Source: Aeriscardovia sp. (lineage in GTDB: Bacteria; Actinomycetota; Actinomycetes; Actinomycetales; Bifidobacteriaceae). From it: DNA of 64,000 nt. The notes under the pieces were generated by a model. That model made no database searches and was not told the origin of the DNA. It saw only the letters and a list, made by a program, of their open reading frames with translations. The position numbers and the translations under genes are program-made. Location of the stretch: contig JAFPUC010000007.1 in the NCBI GenBank assembly GCA_017413255.1, positions 1 to 64,000 on the forward strand. Direction: 5' to 3'. Positions 25,958 to 34,937 of the stretch are shown here, in pieces (within the stretch, counting starts at the first letter, position 1; each line of letters starts with the position of its first letter).

Positions 25958-27343
25958 ATGCAAGACCGCCCATATTCCCATATGGTGTCTTCGCCGGTAG
26001 GCAAGTTGTTGACCCAAATGGCCCTTCCTGCCATAGTGAGCAATCTTGTTACCGTAATTTACAGCCTTGTAGATGCCCTTTATTTGGGCCATTTAAGCGT
26101 GGCCGCTTTGGCGGCCAGCGGAGCTGTAATGCCTTTGACGATTATTTTTAAATCTTTTTCCCTGCTCTTCGGCATGGGAGCGGCAAACAAGGTGTCCGTA
26201 TGCCTTGGAAAGAAAGAAAAGGAAGAAGCAAGCGCCTACGCCTTTCAGGGATTTTGGTCTTCCATTGCCTTTTGCGCCCTTTTGGCCGTAGTATGCCTCT
26301 GCTTAATCCATCCCATTTTGCGCCTCTTGGGTTCCACTTCCCAAGCGCTTCCCTTGGCGGTTTTATACCTTATTCCAATTTTGATAGCCAGCCCCATAAA
26401 CGGTGCTAATTATGTGTTAAATCCGCTTCTTCGCTTCCAAGGTCATGCGACTATGGCGATGGAGGGGATTTGCTCCGGCTTGGTTTTGAATATTATTTTT
26501 GAACCCCTGTTTATTTTCAAGATGGGGCTGGGAATACTGGGGGCTGGCATTTGCACGGCGCTTTGCCAGGTATTTTCTTTCATCGTTCTTTTAATCTTCT
26601 TCGAGGTTAAAAGCGAAGCGAAGATTAGATTTAAAAAGAAATATTTCCGTTCCTCCGTTTTCCGCAATCTCCTGTTTACAGGGCTGCCAAGCCTTCTCCG
26701 AAACGGGATGAGGGCCCTTAGCTTAAACCTCGTGGATTTAGCGTGCAGCCCATTTGGGACTGCGGCCCTGGCGGGAGTTACAGTTGCAAACCGCGTAATT
26801 ACTCTGTTTGCTTCCGTAAGAGGCGGCATCGGACAAGGCTACCAGCCTATTTGCGGTTACGCATTTGGGGCCGGTGAGTACGGAAGGATTAAAAAGGCCT
26901 TTAAAACGAGCATCATATCGTGCGCTGTATTTTTGGTGTCCGCAAGCGCAATTTCCCTGATCTTTGCGCCGCAGATAGTTTCGCTTTTTCAAAAAAATCC
27001 GGCCGTCATATCGAAGGGCGGCAGCTACCTTAGGTTTCTGTCTGCGACCTTGTCTCTCACAACCCTGATCGCGATGTTTAACATGAATTGCCAAACGCTG
27101 GGGAGAAACGTTATGGCAAGCTGCGTGCCTCTGCTCAGACACGGCCTCTACCTTATCCCCTGGCTTTTTATTCTCCCCCACTATTTCGGATATGCGGGTG
27201 TGGAAATCTGCCAACCTATAGCAGACGTGTGTACATTCATCACGGTAATCCCCATGCAGGTTTACGTGCATAAATGGATTGGCAATTTAGAAGGGAAATA
27301 TCCGAAGGGAGCACGTAAAAGTAAACTTAGACCTAAAATTTAG
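25958..27343 (+). CDS. MATE-family efflux protein
   Basis: 461 aa with twelve predicted helices in two repeats. N-terminal motif SSPVGKLLTQMALPAIVSNL and VDALYLGHLSVAALAASGA, then GMGAANKVSVCLG, and the second repeat's RGGIGQGYQPICGYAFGAG, all typical of MATE antiporters that export drugs or lipid-linked or cationic substrates using Na+ or H+. ATG lies inside a short palindrome (GATCGACGATC at 25949-25959) and its ribosome site is weak. Being inside the glycan region it might export a pathway compound, but a drug exporter is equally possible. Confidence 0.9.
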   Translation: MQDRPYSHMVSSPVGKLLTQMALPAIVSNLVTVIYSLVDALYLGHLSVAALAASGAVMPLTIIFKSFSLLFGMGAANKVSVCLGKKEKEEASAYAFQGFWSSIAFCALLAVVCLCLIHPILRLLGSTSQALPLAVLYLIPILIASPINGANYVLNPLLRFQGHATMAMEGICSGLVLNIIFEPLFIFKMGLGILGAGICTALCQVFSFIVLLIFFEVKSEAKIRFKKKYFRSSVFRNLLFTGLPSLLRNGMRALSLNLVDLACSPFGTAALAGVTVANRVITLFASVRGGIGQGYQPICGYAFGAGEYGRIKKAFKTSIISCAVFLVSASAISLIFAPQIVSLFQKNPAVISKGGSYLRFLSATLSLTTLIAMFNMNCQTLGRNVMASCVPLLRHGLYLIPWLFILPHYFGYAGVEICQPIADVCTFITVIPMQVYVHKWIGNLEGKYPKGARKSKLRPKI

Positions 27344-27452
27344 GTTACATCTACACAGCTTCCAAACTGTTGGATTTAAAGAAGCTTTCCACCTATTGGT
27401 TATTATCCTTCGGATCTACAAGCTTCCAAACCTTTATATTATATTTAGACCT

Positions 27453-29657
27453 ATGGTCGATCCTCCAAGCCCCCCCATTCAGTTCCTGCGGAGAAGGCAG
27501 CACTTTATTCCGGATTGGCGTCTATTTTTCAAGACAAGGTGGAAAGTCATAACAGCGTGCCTGTTAGGAGTCCTTATTCTGGAAGTTTTTGTTTTTAATC
27601 TCCCCACCTGGCAAACCTTAAGGGCAATTCCGGAAACAGAAAATGTTTCTTTTCTCCCTGCAGAAGACGTTAAACCTGTCGCAGGGGGATTTGTAACTAC
27701 AAAGGCAAATGCCACTATTAGACTTACTTCAAGCAAAATCATAAAGTATCTGTACTTGCAGTCCTCCCCGATGGAAAGGGGAGCTTTTAAGCTTATTAAT
27801 TACACAGTTGGGATTTCATATGTTGGGGATAAGTATGTGCACTATGGAAGCCAACTCGCTATGGATTTAGGCGTCAAAGATAGTAGGTATATAAACGCCG
27901 GATCTTATGTTCATACTGTTACTCTCCAGTTTAATGAGCCAAAAGGCACCTTCATCCCTGTGACGCAAATCGTAATAAACCCAAAGGTTCCTTACAGGTT
28001 TTCCACTTTGCGCCTCTTTCTTCTCCTCCTATTTGCATTCCTCTGGGTTTTGCTGGGCCCGGGAAGCATCTTGTGGAAGATGGAGTTGGACGCAAAGTCT
28101 CTCTTTCAGATGGTGCTACTCGTATTAGCTACATTGGGCGTAATGTTCTTCTATTTTGTGACATGGTATTCAAATGGAAATTACTACGCGTGGCATGGAA
28201 TTGTAAAAACCTCAAATGGTCTGTGGACGAACTTCAGCCAGTACGGGGATCTTGCAAATTCCCTCCTTCACGGGCATACATATCTCAATCTTCCTGTCTC
28301 TCCGGGATTGAAGGCACTTAAAAATCCATATAGCCTTTCCGCAAGACTGGCTATTGGAAAACAAGGGCAATTTTCATTTTGGGATCATGCTTTCTACCAT
28401 GGAAAGTACTACTGCTACTTTGGGGTTGTGCCTGCAATCCTCTTCTTTATGCCTTATGAACTACTCACGGGCAAGATGCTACTGACTGGCTGGGCAATTT
28501 TTACCGCACTGATAATCGCAAATATATTCGCCACTCTTCTCGTGGTCCGTATGGCACAGTTTTACTTTGAAGATGCTTCTTTAGCGACAACAGTTTTGGC
28601 CATATGGATACTGGGCATAGGGAGCAGCATGCTTCAAGCCGCATTTATAGCAGACTTTTATGAAGTCCCCGAGGCTACGAGTTATATGCTCTCAATGATA
28701 GGACTCTGGTGTTGGCTGAAATCCATGAAGAGGAAGAGAAGGTCAAAAGAGAAATACGTATCATCGGCGTGGATTTTTTTTGGATCGTTGTGCATGGCGT
28801 GTAATTTGGGGAGCAGACCTCAATTTCTTTTCTTGGCCCTTCTTGCGATCCCCATTTATTGGACATCTGTGTTCAAAGACAGGACTTTATTCAGCAGAAA
28901 GGGCCTTTGGCCGACAATATTTGGAATCCTTCCATATTTCCTCGTCTATATACCTATTTTTATATACAACTGCGCCCGATTTGGATCTGCTTTGAACTTT
29001 GGAGAAAAATACAATTTGACTGGGTTTGATATGACTCGTGCTACCAGCCCTGACTCTCCGTTTTTAGCGGCTCTAATAATTTTTTTCTACTATTTCAGAC
29101 CAGTTACCTTTGTAGCCGCGTTCCCGTTTATAACGCAACCTGCCAGCCTTACGCCCCTTTGGTACCCCATAGACCCCCCTGTGGGCGGAGGCTATTTTAC
29201 TTTTATAGCGCCCTTTACTTTAATTCTCTTCGCTTCTCCATGGATTTTAGCTAGGGGCAGGCGCAGCGAATTGGATAGGATTTTTTCCAAGCGATACGCA
29301 CATGTAAGAAGCGTAAAAAATACAGTTATATCCATCATGGCTATGCTTGTTGCTTCAGCAGTCATCATAACTTGCCTTGATGGCCAAGAATGTGGGTATA
29401 GCCAACGTTATTACGCAGCCATAGGCACTTGTTTTGCTCTTGCCTCTGTATTTCTTATTTTTGTTAGTTTCCCCACATGGCTCTGTCGTGAAAAAGATAG
29501 CAGCTCCTTTTTTGTGTCAGCTAAAATGTTGCTAGTATTTTTATTAATCCTAACTTGCACATTAGAGTTTTTAGGGTTATACGATCCTGGGAGGCTCGGG
29601 CGGATTCCGACTGTCAACCTTTACAGAGTCGCTTCGTGGTTCCTATTCATGAATTGA
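27453..29657 (+). CDS. GT-C-like integral membrane glycosyltransferase, copy 1
   Basis: 734 aa from ATG 27453 (an in-frame TTG at 27396 would add 19 residues). Topology: short cytoplasmic N terminus, one helix (near residue 40), an extracellular beta-rich segment of about 120 residues, then about ten helices. The first extracytoplasmic loop after the helices start carries YGDLANSLLHGHTYLNLPV and WDHAFYHGKYYCYFG, a pattern seen in putative polyprenyl-phosphate-sugar-dependent GT-C proteins. Paralogue of the next gene with the same order of motifs but AT-rich DNA. A TATATT at 27440-27445 sits 7 nt before the ATG, with no ribosome site, hinting at a leaderless message. Substrate unknown. Confidence 0.75.
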   Translation: MVDPPSPPIQFLRRRQHFIPDWRLFFKTRWKVITACLLGVLILEVFVFNLPTWQTLRAIPETENVSFLPAEDVKPVAGGFVTTKANATIRLTSSKIIKYLYLQSSPMERGAFKLINYTVGISYVGDKYVHYGSQLAMDLGVKDSRYINAGSYVHTVTLQFNEPKGTFIPVTQIVINPKVPYRFSTLRLFLLLLFAFLWVLLGPGSILWKMELDAKSLFQMVLLVLATLGVMFFYFVTWYSNGNYYAWHGIVKTSNGLWTNFSQYGDLANSLLHGHTYLNLPVSPGLKALKNPYSLSARLAIGKQGQFSFWDHAFYHGKYYCYFGVVPAILFFMPYELLTGKMLLTGWAIFTALIIANIFATLLVVRMAQFYFEDASLATTVLAIWILGIGSSMLQAAFIADFYEVPEATSYMLSMIGLWCWLKSMKRKRRSKEKYVSSAWIFFGSLCMACNLGSRPQFLFLALLAIPIYWTSVFKDRTLFSRKGLWPTIFGILPYFLVYIPIFIYNCARFGSALNFGEKYNLTGFDMTRATSPDSPFLAALIIFFYYFRPVTFVAAFPFITQPASLTPLWYPIDPPVGGGYFTFIAPFTLILFASPWILARGRRSELDRIFSKRYAHVRSVKNTVISIMAMLVASAVIITCLDGQECGYSQRYYAAIGTCFALASVFLIFVSFPTWLCREKDSSSFFVSAKMLLVFLLILTCTLEFLGLYDPGRLGRIPTVNLYRVASWFLFMN

Positions 29658-29667
29658 CGGGAAGGGT

Positions 29668-31983
29668 ATGGAATCGAACAGCCGCATTCTCGAATTGAGG
29701 CAAATTAGGAGTCGACGGTCAAAAGAATCGGCGGCCGGCAGATATGCCAGAAGCCATATGGCTGGAGAGCAGGCCTTCCCCAACGGAAGCTCCGGAAGTT
29801 ATATGCCCAGAGAATCTTCAAGTTTTGGAATGTTTGCAAAGCGCAGATGGAAAGTGGCGCTTTTAACCCTGTGCATAATCCTTTTCTTGGAAATTTTTAT
29901 CTTTAACATGCCGTTTTGGAGCAGCAGAACTACCAAAACCCGCACCGTTACCCTTTCTTCCTCGAATTTCACAAATGTAACCCCCGTCGCGGGAGGGTTT
30001 ACCGTAACCGGGCCTAACCCTTCCGTGACAATAGACAACCCCGCAAACCAGAAGATAAAGTACATCCACATAGACCAGTCCTCTTCAGCCCCCTCATGGG
30101 CTACCTATGACTTTACGGTCTTCACCTTTTTTGGAAACGGCCAGACTCCCAACTCGAATTATGACAAGGGCAATCTTTCCACCGGCCTTTACAGAAGCCG
30201 ATACGTCAATGTGGGAGGAACCTGCCACAAGGTGCGGATTCTGTTCGACATGCCCGTGGGGCGATTTCTCCCCTTCGTCTCTATAACTGTAAATCCGCAC
30301 GTCTCCTTCCACTTCAGCCTGGTGCGTTTTGCCTTCATGATTCTTTTAGGGCTATTTGCCGTGTTCCTGGGGCCCAACAGCCCCCTGTGGCGCTGGAAGA
30401 TGCAGGACGGGGGAGCCTTCCAGATTTGGACCCTTTGCGTCAGCACGGTTTTTATCATGCTCTTTTATGCCATGATTTTTTACACTTCCGAAAGCTGGAG
30501 CGCATGGACGGGAAGCAGTATGGCGGGAGTGGGCTGGAGCCAGTGGGCGAACTTTAACCAGTACGGTGATCTTGCAAATTCCCTGCTCCATGGGCACACC
30601 TGGCTAGATCTCCCCGTTCCCCCTCCCCTAAAGGCGATGCAAAACCCCTATGATCCCTACCTGCGCCAGCAGTTAATCTTCCAGAACGGGGGACCCCAGA
30701 AAGTCAAAATTTACTGGGATCACGCTTTTTACCACGGAAAGTACTACTGCTACTTTGGGGTAATACCGGCAATAGTCTTCTTTATGCCCTTTGAAATAAT
30801 GACGGGCAAAGAGATGGAAAGCTGTTGGGCCATTTTGATGGCAGTGCTGATCGCGGCCATTTTTGCAACCCTGCTCTTGGTTAGGATGAGCAAGATTTGG
30901 TTCCCCAACGTTTCCTTCGGAGCCGTGCTTCTGGCATCGTGGATGCTGGGAATGGGCGGGGGAATCCTTTACCACGTCTTTACCGCATCCTTCTACTCGG
31001 TGCCCGAATCCTGCAGCTACATGTTTTCCATGATCGGGCTATGGTGCTGGTTTGAATCTATAAGGCAGAGAAAGGACGGGAGGCGAAGAAGGGTGTCGGC
31101 ATGGTGGATCTTTTTCGGATCCCTGTTTATGGCGTGCAACTTGGGATGCAGGCCTCAGTACATTTTTCTTTGCCTGCTGGGGCTTCCAATCTTTTGGACG
31201 GCAATTTTTAAGGAAAGGATGCTCTTTTCAAAATCCAGCATCTTTGCCACGGTCATGGCCTTCGTTCCCTTCTTCCTCGTCTTTATTCCGCTTTTCATCT
31301 ACAACTTCGTAAGGTTCGGGTTCTTCTTTACTTTTGGCAATACCTACCAGCTGACGAACTTCGACGCCACCGATCCGGGTTTCACCCACCTGTCGGCCGC
31401 AAAAGGAATTTTCTACTACCTCTTCCAGCCCATGAACCTGACCACCTCATTCCCCTTCGTGGGCCTCACCAACACTTCAACCCTCCTCTTCTACCCGATG
31501 GAGCCCAGCGAGGGGGGGTACTTCACCTTCGTAGCGCCCTTCGCCGTCATCCTTTTTGCCGCCCCGTGGATCTTTTCCAGAAGCCGCAGGGGGGAACTTA
31601 CAGAGGAAATGAGCGGAAGCATCTTTGAAGGGGCGAGCGTCAGGCGCTCGGTGACGTCTTTCGTCTGGACCGCCATCGCTTCCGGAATTTGCGTTATGTG
31701 CGCAGATGCTTACCTCGGAGGCGTATCCCAGCGCTACATCAGCGACTTTGGAGTGCTGTTCATATTGGGGGCCATCTGTTGTTTCTTTGCCGTTTTGCCT
31801 AGAACCGGCCAGAGGATAGGGCCTGCAGGAAAGCTTCTCATTCTCGCCTCCGTCATAGCGGTATGTATTTGTTTGATTATAGAATTTTTTGGAATCTTTA
31901 CAATCGGAAGGTACGGTTCGCTTCTCTCCAGCTTCCCCGGCCACTACTTCCCCGTAAAAGATTGGTTCCTCTTCCTTAGCTGA
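29668..31983 (+). CDS. GT-C-like integral membrane glycosyltransferase, copy 2
   Basis: 771 aa, paralogue of the preceding gene (10 bp apart). A hydrophilic N-terminal 60 residues (Arg/Ser rich), one helix, an extracellular domain to about residue 200, then about ten helices. Shared motifs: YGDLANSLLHGHTWLDLPVP, YWDHAFYHGKYYCYFGV, and a C-terminal SQRYISDF. GT-C enzymes use lipid-phosphate sugars on the outer face of the membrane; the GtrB/Dpm-like GT2 encoded 12 bp downstream could supply the donor. ATG has GGGAAGGG upstream. GC content looks like the genome average, unlike copy 1. Confidence 0.75.
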   Translation: MESNSRILELRQIRSRRSKESAAGRYARSHMAGEQAFPNGSSGSYMPRESSSFGMFAKRRWKVALLTLCIILFLEIFIFNMPFWSSRTTKTRTVTLSSSNFTNVTPVAGGFTVTGPNPSVTIDNPANQKIKYIHIDQSSSAPSWATYDFTVFTFFGNGQTPNSNYDKGNLSTGLYRSRYVNVGGTCHKVRILFDMPVGRFLPFVSITVNPHVSFHFSLVRFAFMILLGLFAVFLGPNSPLWRWKMQDGGAFQIWTLCVSTVFIMLFYAMIFYTSESWSAWTGSSMAGVGWSQWANFNQYGDLANSLLHGHTWLDLPVPPPLKAMQNPYDPYLRQQLIFQNGGPQKVKIYWDHAFYHGKYYCYFGVIPAIVFFMPFEIMTGKEMESCWAILMAVLIAAIFATLLLVRMSKIWFPNVSFGAVLLASWMLGMGGGILYHVFTASFYSVPESCSYMFSMIGLWCWFESIRQRKDGRRRRVSAWWIFFGSLFMACNLGCRPQYIFLCLLGLPIFWTAIFKERMLFSKSSIFATVMAFVPFFLVFIPLFIYNFVRFGFFFTFGNTYQLTNFDATDPGFTHLSAAKGIFYYLFQPMNLTTSFPFVGLTNTSTLLFYPMEPSEGGYFTFVAPFAVILFAAPWIFSRSRRGELTEEMSGSIFEGASVRRSVTSFVWTAIASGICVMCADAYLGGVSQRYISDFGVLFILGAICCFFAVLPRTGQRIGPAGKLLILASVIAVCICLIIEFFGIFTIGRYGSLLSSFPGHYFPVKDWFLFLS

Positions 31984-31995
31984 TTGGAGTAAAAA

Positions 31996-32940
31996 GTGAG
32001 CTCGGAAATAGCAGTCTTGGTTCCCTGTTACAACGAGGGGCAGACCGTGGGAAAGGTTGTAAGAGACTTCCGAGAAGTGCTCCCGGAAGCCACAGTGTAT
32101 GTGTACGACAACAATTCCACCGATAACACCGCTCAGGAGGCCGAGGCTGCCGGCGCGGTGGTCAGAAAGGAACCTCAACAGGGCAAGGGGAACGTAGTGC
32201 GCAGCATGTTTCGCGATATAGACGCGGATGTGTACCTGATGGTGGACGGAGATGACACCTATCCTGCAGAGGCCGCCAGGGAGATGATAGACAAAGTCTT
32301 AAACGAGGGCTACGACATGGTGGTTGGAGACAGGCTCTCCTCCACTTATTTTTCCGAAAACAAGCGTTTTTCCAGAAGCCTGGGAAATGAAATGGCCAAG
32401 TGGTGGATCAACCTGCTTTTTCACGCCCATCTCCACGACATCCTCACTGGCTACAGGGCTATGAGTTTTGATTTTGTAAAAACCTACCCCACCCTCCACC
32501 CCGGTTTTGAATTGGAAACGGAAATGACGATGCAGGCCTTGGACAAGCGCTGCAGAATTATCGAAATCCCCGTGCAGTTTCGCGAGAGGCCCGCGGGATC
32601 CTTTTCAAAAATGAAGCCTTTTTCCGACGGCCTGGGCGTGGCCAAGTCTTTTTACGTCATGGTCTCCCGTTTCAGGCCCGTGATTTTTTTCGGACTCATC
32701 GCCTCCATTCTTTTTGCAGCCGCCATAGGGCTGTGGATCTGGGGGGGCCTCGCCTTCGGATGCCTAAATACTACTTCCGAAGCGTTCGTGCTCATAGGAG
32801 GGGCCTTGTGCGCGCTGTGCGGATTTTTCAGCATTGCAGTGGGGGCGGTACTGAATATGCAGGCAAAGCATGCGAGGGAAAAATACATTGTCGACTGCAA
32901 TATCTTTACCCTCAAAAGAAAAGAAATGAAAAAGCCCTAA
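31996..32940 (+). CDS. GT2 polyprenyl-phosphate sugar synthase (Dpm1/GtrB-like)
   Basis: 314 aa. GT-A domain 1-220: VLVPCYNEGQTV at the N terminus, DNNSTDNTAQ, VDGDDTYPAE (DxD), TGYRAMS and FELETEM, all as in dolichol/undecaprenyl-phosphate glycosyltransferases. Two membrane helices follow (about 232-255 and 262-290). It moves a sugar from a nucleotide donor to polyprenyl phosphate at the inner leaflet. GTG start with GGAG upstream. It follows the two GT-C genes and probably feeds them. Confidence 0.88.
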   Translation: MSSEIAVLVPCYNEGQTVGKVVRDFREVLPEATVYVYDNNSTDNTAQEAEAAGAVVRKEPQQGKGNVVRSMFRDIDADVYLMVDGDDTYPAEAAREMIDKVLNEGYDMVVGDRLSSTYFSENKRFSRSLGNEMAKWWINLLFHAHLHDILTGYRAMSFDFVKTYPTLHPGFELETEMTMQALDKRCRIIEIPVQFRERPAGSFSKMKPFSDGLGVAKSFYVMVSRFRPVIFFGLIASILFAAAIGLWIWGGLAFGCLNTTSEAFVLIGGALCALCGFFSIAVGAVLNMQAKHAREKYIVDCNIFTLKRKEMKKP

Positions 32941-32967
32941 GCCCTATGCAAAATCCATCTCTTTTCC

Positions 32968-32984
32968 TTTAAACTCTGTTTAAA
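32968..32984. promoter_or_regulatory. 17-bp palindrome upstream of GlfT-like copy B
   Basis: TTTAAACTCTGTTTAAA is a perfect inverted repeat with a 3-bp spacer (TTTAAAC-TCT-GTTTAAA), 18 bp before the copy B start codon and just upstream of its ribosome site. It could be an operator, or a small hairpin affecting translation; no U-tract follows. Confidence 0.4.
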
Positions 32985-33002
32985 AGCACAAAGGGAGGGC
33001 CA

Positions 33003-34868
33003 ATGGGCAAAATAAGATTTGCAAACATCATCTTTGAAAACAGCCTGCAGGAAGATCGCCACTCCAGGCTCTTTTACAGGGGGAGCGGGCAGGCGTGGAA
33101 AGAAGGAAAAACCTACTTCCTCTCTCCCAACTCCTTTTTCGACTTCACCACTTACTTCAATTCCCTTTCCGTAGGGAAGCTGCGCCTTTATACTTCAGCT
33201 TCCTCTTTTTCCCTGCACCTCGAACTTAGAGGGGGCAGATGCGAAATCCAAAAGGGAAGGGCCGGAAGCTTTTCGCATAACGGGGAATTTGAAAAAGAGG
33301 GCCTGAGCGTCCCGGCATCGCAGGAATGGCAGTCTTTTTCCATACCCTTCAGCCCGAAAGAAAGCGACGTCCTCCTCTCTTTCGCCATAAAGACGCATGA
33401 AGAGAAAGTGGAAGTGGGGAAGTGCTACTGGGAACTTGAAGTGGAAGAAAAAGAGGATGTCAGGCTCGCCATAGTCTCTACCACTTTTAAGAAGGAGGCC
33501 TACATTCAAAAAACGATAAAGGCCCTTAAAGAGGATTTCTTTAAGGATTTTGAAAACTGCCGCTTCTTTGTAATAGATAACGGAAGGAGTCTAGATCCCT
33601 CTCTGGGGGATGAAAACATATCCATCATCGCCAATCCCAACGTGGGGGGCTCCGGGGGCTTTGCCAGGGGAATGCTGGAAGCTACAAAGCGGGAGGGGGA
33701 ATTTACCCACGTTCTTTTGATGGATGACGACGTGGAAATATGCCCGGAGTCTGTGAAGAGGACGGTTCGCCTCCTTTCGATCTTAAAGCCCGAATGGAAG
33801 AAGGCCTTTGTTGCCGGGGCGATGCTTAATTTCGACAACCAAAACCTTCAGATGGAAGACGCCGGATTTATGACTAAAAGGGGCCGCTTCGCTCCTCAAA
33901 AGCCCGTGCTGGGAATGGATCAGGTGGAGGGGCTGGTAAGGAACGAAACCTTTGAGCCTTTGGAAGAGATGAAGAAGCAGGGTTACGCTTCGTGGTGGTA
34001 CTGCGCCATTGCCGTAAAGGAAATAGAAAGGGTGGGCCTTCCCCTGCCCCTGTTTTTGAGGGGAGACGATGCGGAGTACTCCCTGAGGGCCGGGGCGAAG
34101 ATTATCACCATGAATTCAATAGGGCTTTGGCATATGGCCTTCCAGGTAAAGTACAGCGCGGCGGTGGAAAGGTACCAGGTGGTCAGAAACGTTTTTGCCG
34201 CCAGGTTTGCCACGGGCTTTGCGCCGGATTCGGATTTCTTGTTCGACATGAAAAATTCCATCAGGCTGGAACTTAAAAAATTCGGCTATGACAACGCTTC
34301 CTTAGTGCTTGACGGATTTGAGGACTTTCTAAAGGGTCCCCGCTTTCTTTCCAATCCTTTAAGGGCCCAGGAGGCTTTCATAAGGGCCAATAAAGCCCAG
34401 GAGCAAATGGTGGACTTTTCTACTTTGCAGGCGCGGGCATCCGACATCCCGGAGCTTCAAAACTTCGACGTGTCTTCCCTGTCCTACCAAGATATTTATT
34501 TCAGGCGCGAGAGGATGCTTCCCGAACGAATCTTTGACTTCGCCTCGCAAAACGGGCAAAGGTTTGTAAAAACCCGAGGCGAAGGGTACGCCGTAATCCC
34601 GGCCGAAGGATGGGACTACCCGGCGAGTGAAATCCGCGGGAAAAGGGTTCTGGTCCTCATTGACTGGTTCAACCAAAAAGGGTGCATAAGGACGAAAGAC
34701 AGGGAAAGGTTTGATCAGATTTCCAGGCGCTTTGAGAGGGATATGCGCTACTTTAAGACACACCTTTTCCACCTTAAGAGCATTTGGGCATCTGCCGGAA
34801 TGGCCTTTACGACCGAACGCTTTTGGGAAGGGTACCTTCGCAGGGCAAAAGCGCTTATGGAGGAATAA
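33003..34868 (+). CDS. GT2 galactofuranosyltransferase-like protein (GlfT2 family), copy B
   Basis: 621 aa, same design as copy A: MGKIRFANII N terminus, GT-A domain with NPNVGGSGGFARGM, DDD metal site LMDDDVEI, RGDDAEYSLRA, LWHMAFQ, and a helical C-terminal domain ending near SIWASAGMAF. It would transfer a hexofuranose, probably galactofuranose, to a membrane-bound acceptor. ATG with AAGGGAGG upstream. Copies A and B share most motifs, while the 637-aa glfT2 at 38803 is more distant, so A and B may have a different linkage specificity. Confidence 0.88.
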   Translation: MGKIRFANIIFENSLQEDRHSRLFYRGSGQAWKEGKTYFLSPNSFFDFTTYFNSLSVGKLRLYTSASSFSLHLELRGGRCEIQKGRAGSFSHNGEFEKEGLSVPASQEWQSFSIPFSPKESDVLLSFAIKTHEEKVEVGKCYWELEVEEKEDVRLAIVSTTFKKEAYIQKTIKALKEDFFKDFENCRFFVIDNGRSLDPSLGDENISIIANPNVGGSGGFARGMLEATKREGEFTHVLLMDDDVEICPESVKRTVRLLSILKPEWKKAFVAGAMLNFDNQNLQMEDAGFMTKRGRFAPQKPVLGMDQVEGLVRNETFEPLEEMKKQGYASWWYCAIAVKEIERVGLPLPLFLRGDDAEYSLRAGAKIITMNSIGLWHMAFQVKYSAAVERYQVVRNVFAARFATGFAPDSDFLFDMKNSIRLELKKFGYDNASLVLDGFEDFLKGPRFLSNPLRAQEAFIRANKAQEQMVDFSTLQARASDIPELQNFDVSSLSYQDIYFRRERMLPERIFDFASQNGQRFVKTRGEGYAVIPAEGWDYPASEIRGKRVLVLIDWFNQKGCIRTKDRERFDQISRRFERDMRYFKTHLFHLKSIWASAGMAFTTERFWEGYLRRAKALMEE

Positions 34869-34937
34869 AGATACGTTTTCAGGTGTTGAAATATAAAATC
34901 AAAATAGGAGAAAATCCCCTCCAGCAAGGAGAAATTT

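Noticed and set aside
25949-25959. GATCGACGATC palindrome at the MATE start
   Set aside because: Too short and too close to common GATC content to call an operator.
27357-27431. 11-bp direct repeat AGCTTCCAAAC twice, about 64 bp apart, before GT-C copy 1
   Set aside because: No terminal inverted repeats, transposase or target-site pattern; probably chance in AT-rich DNA.
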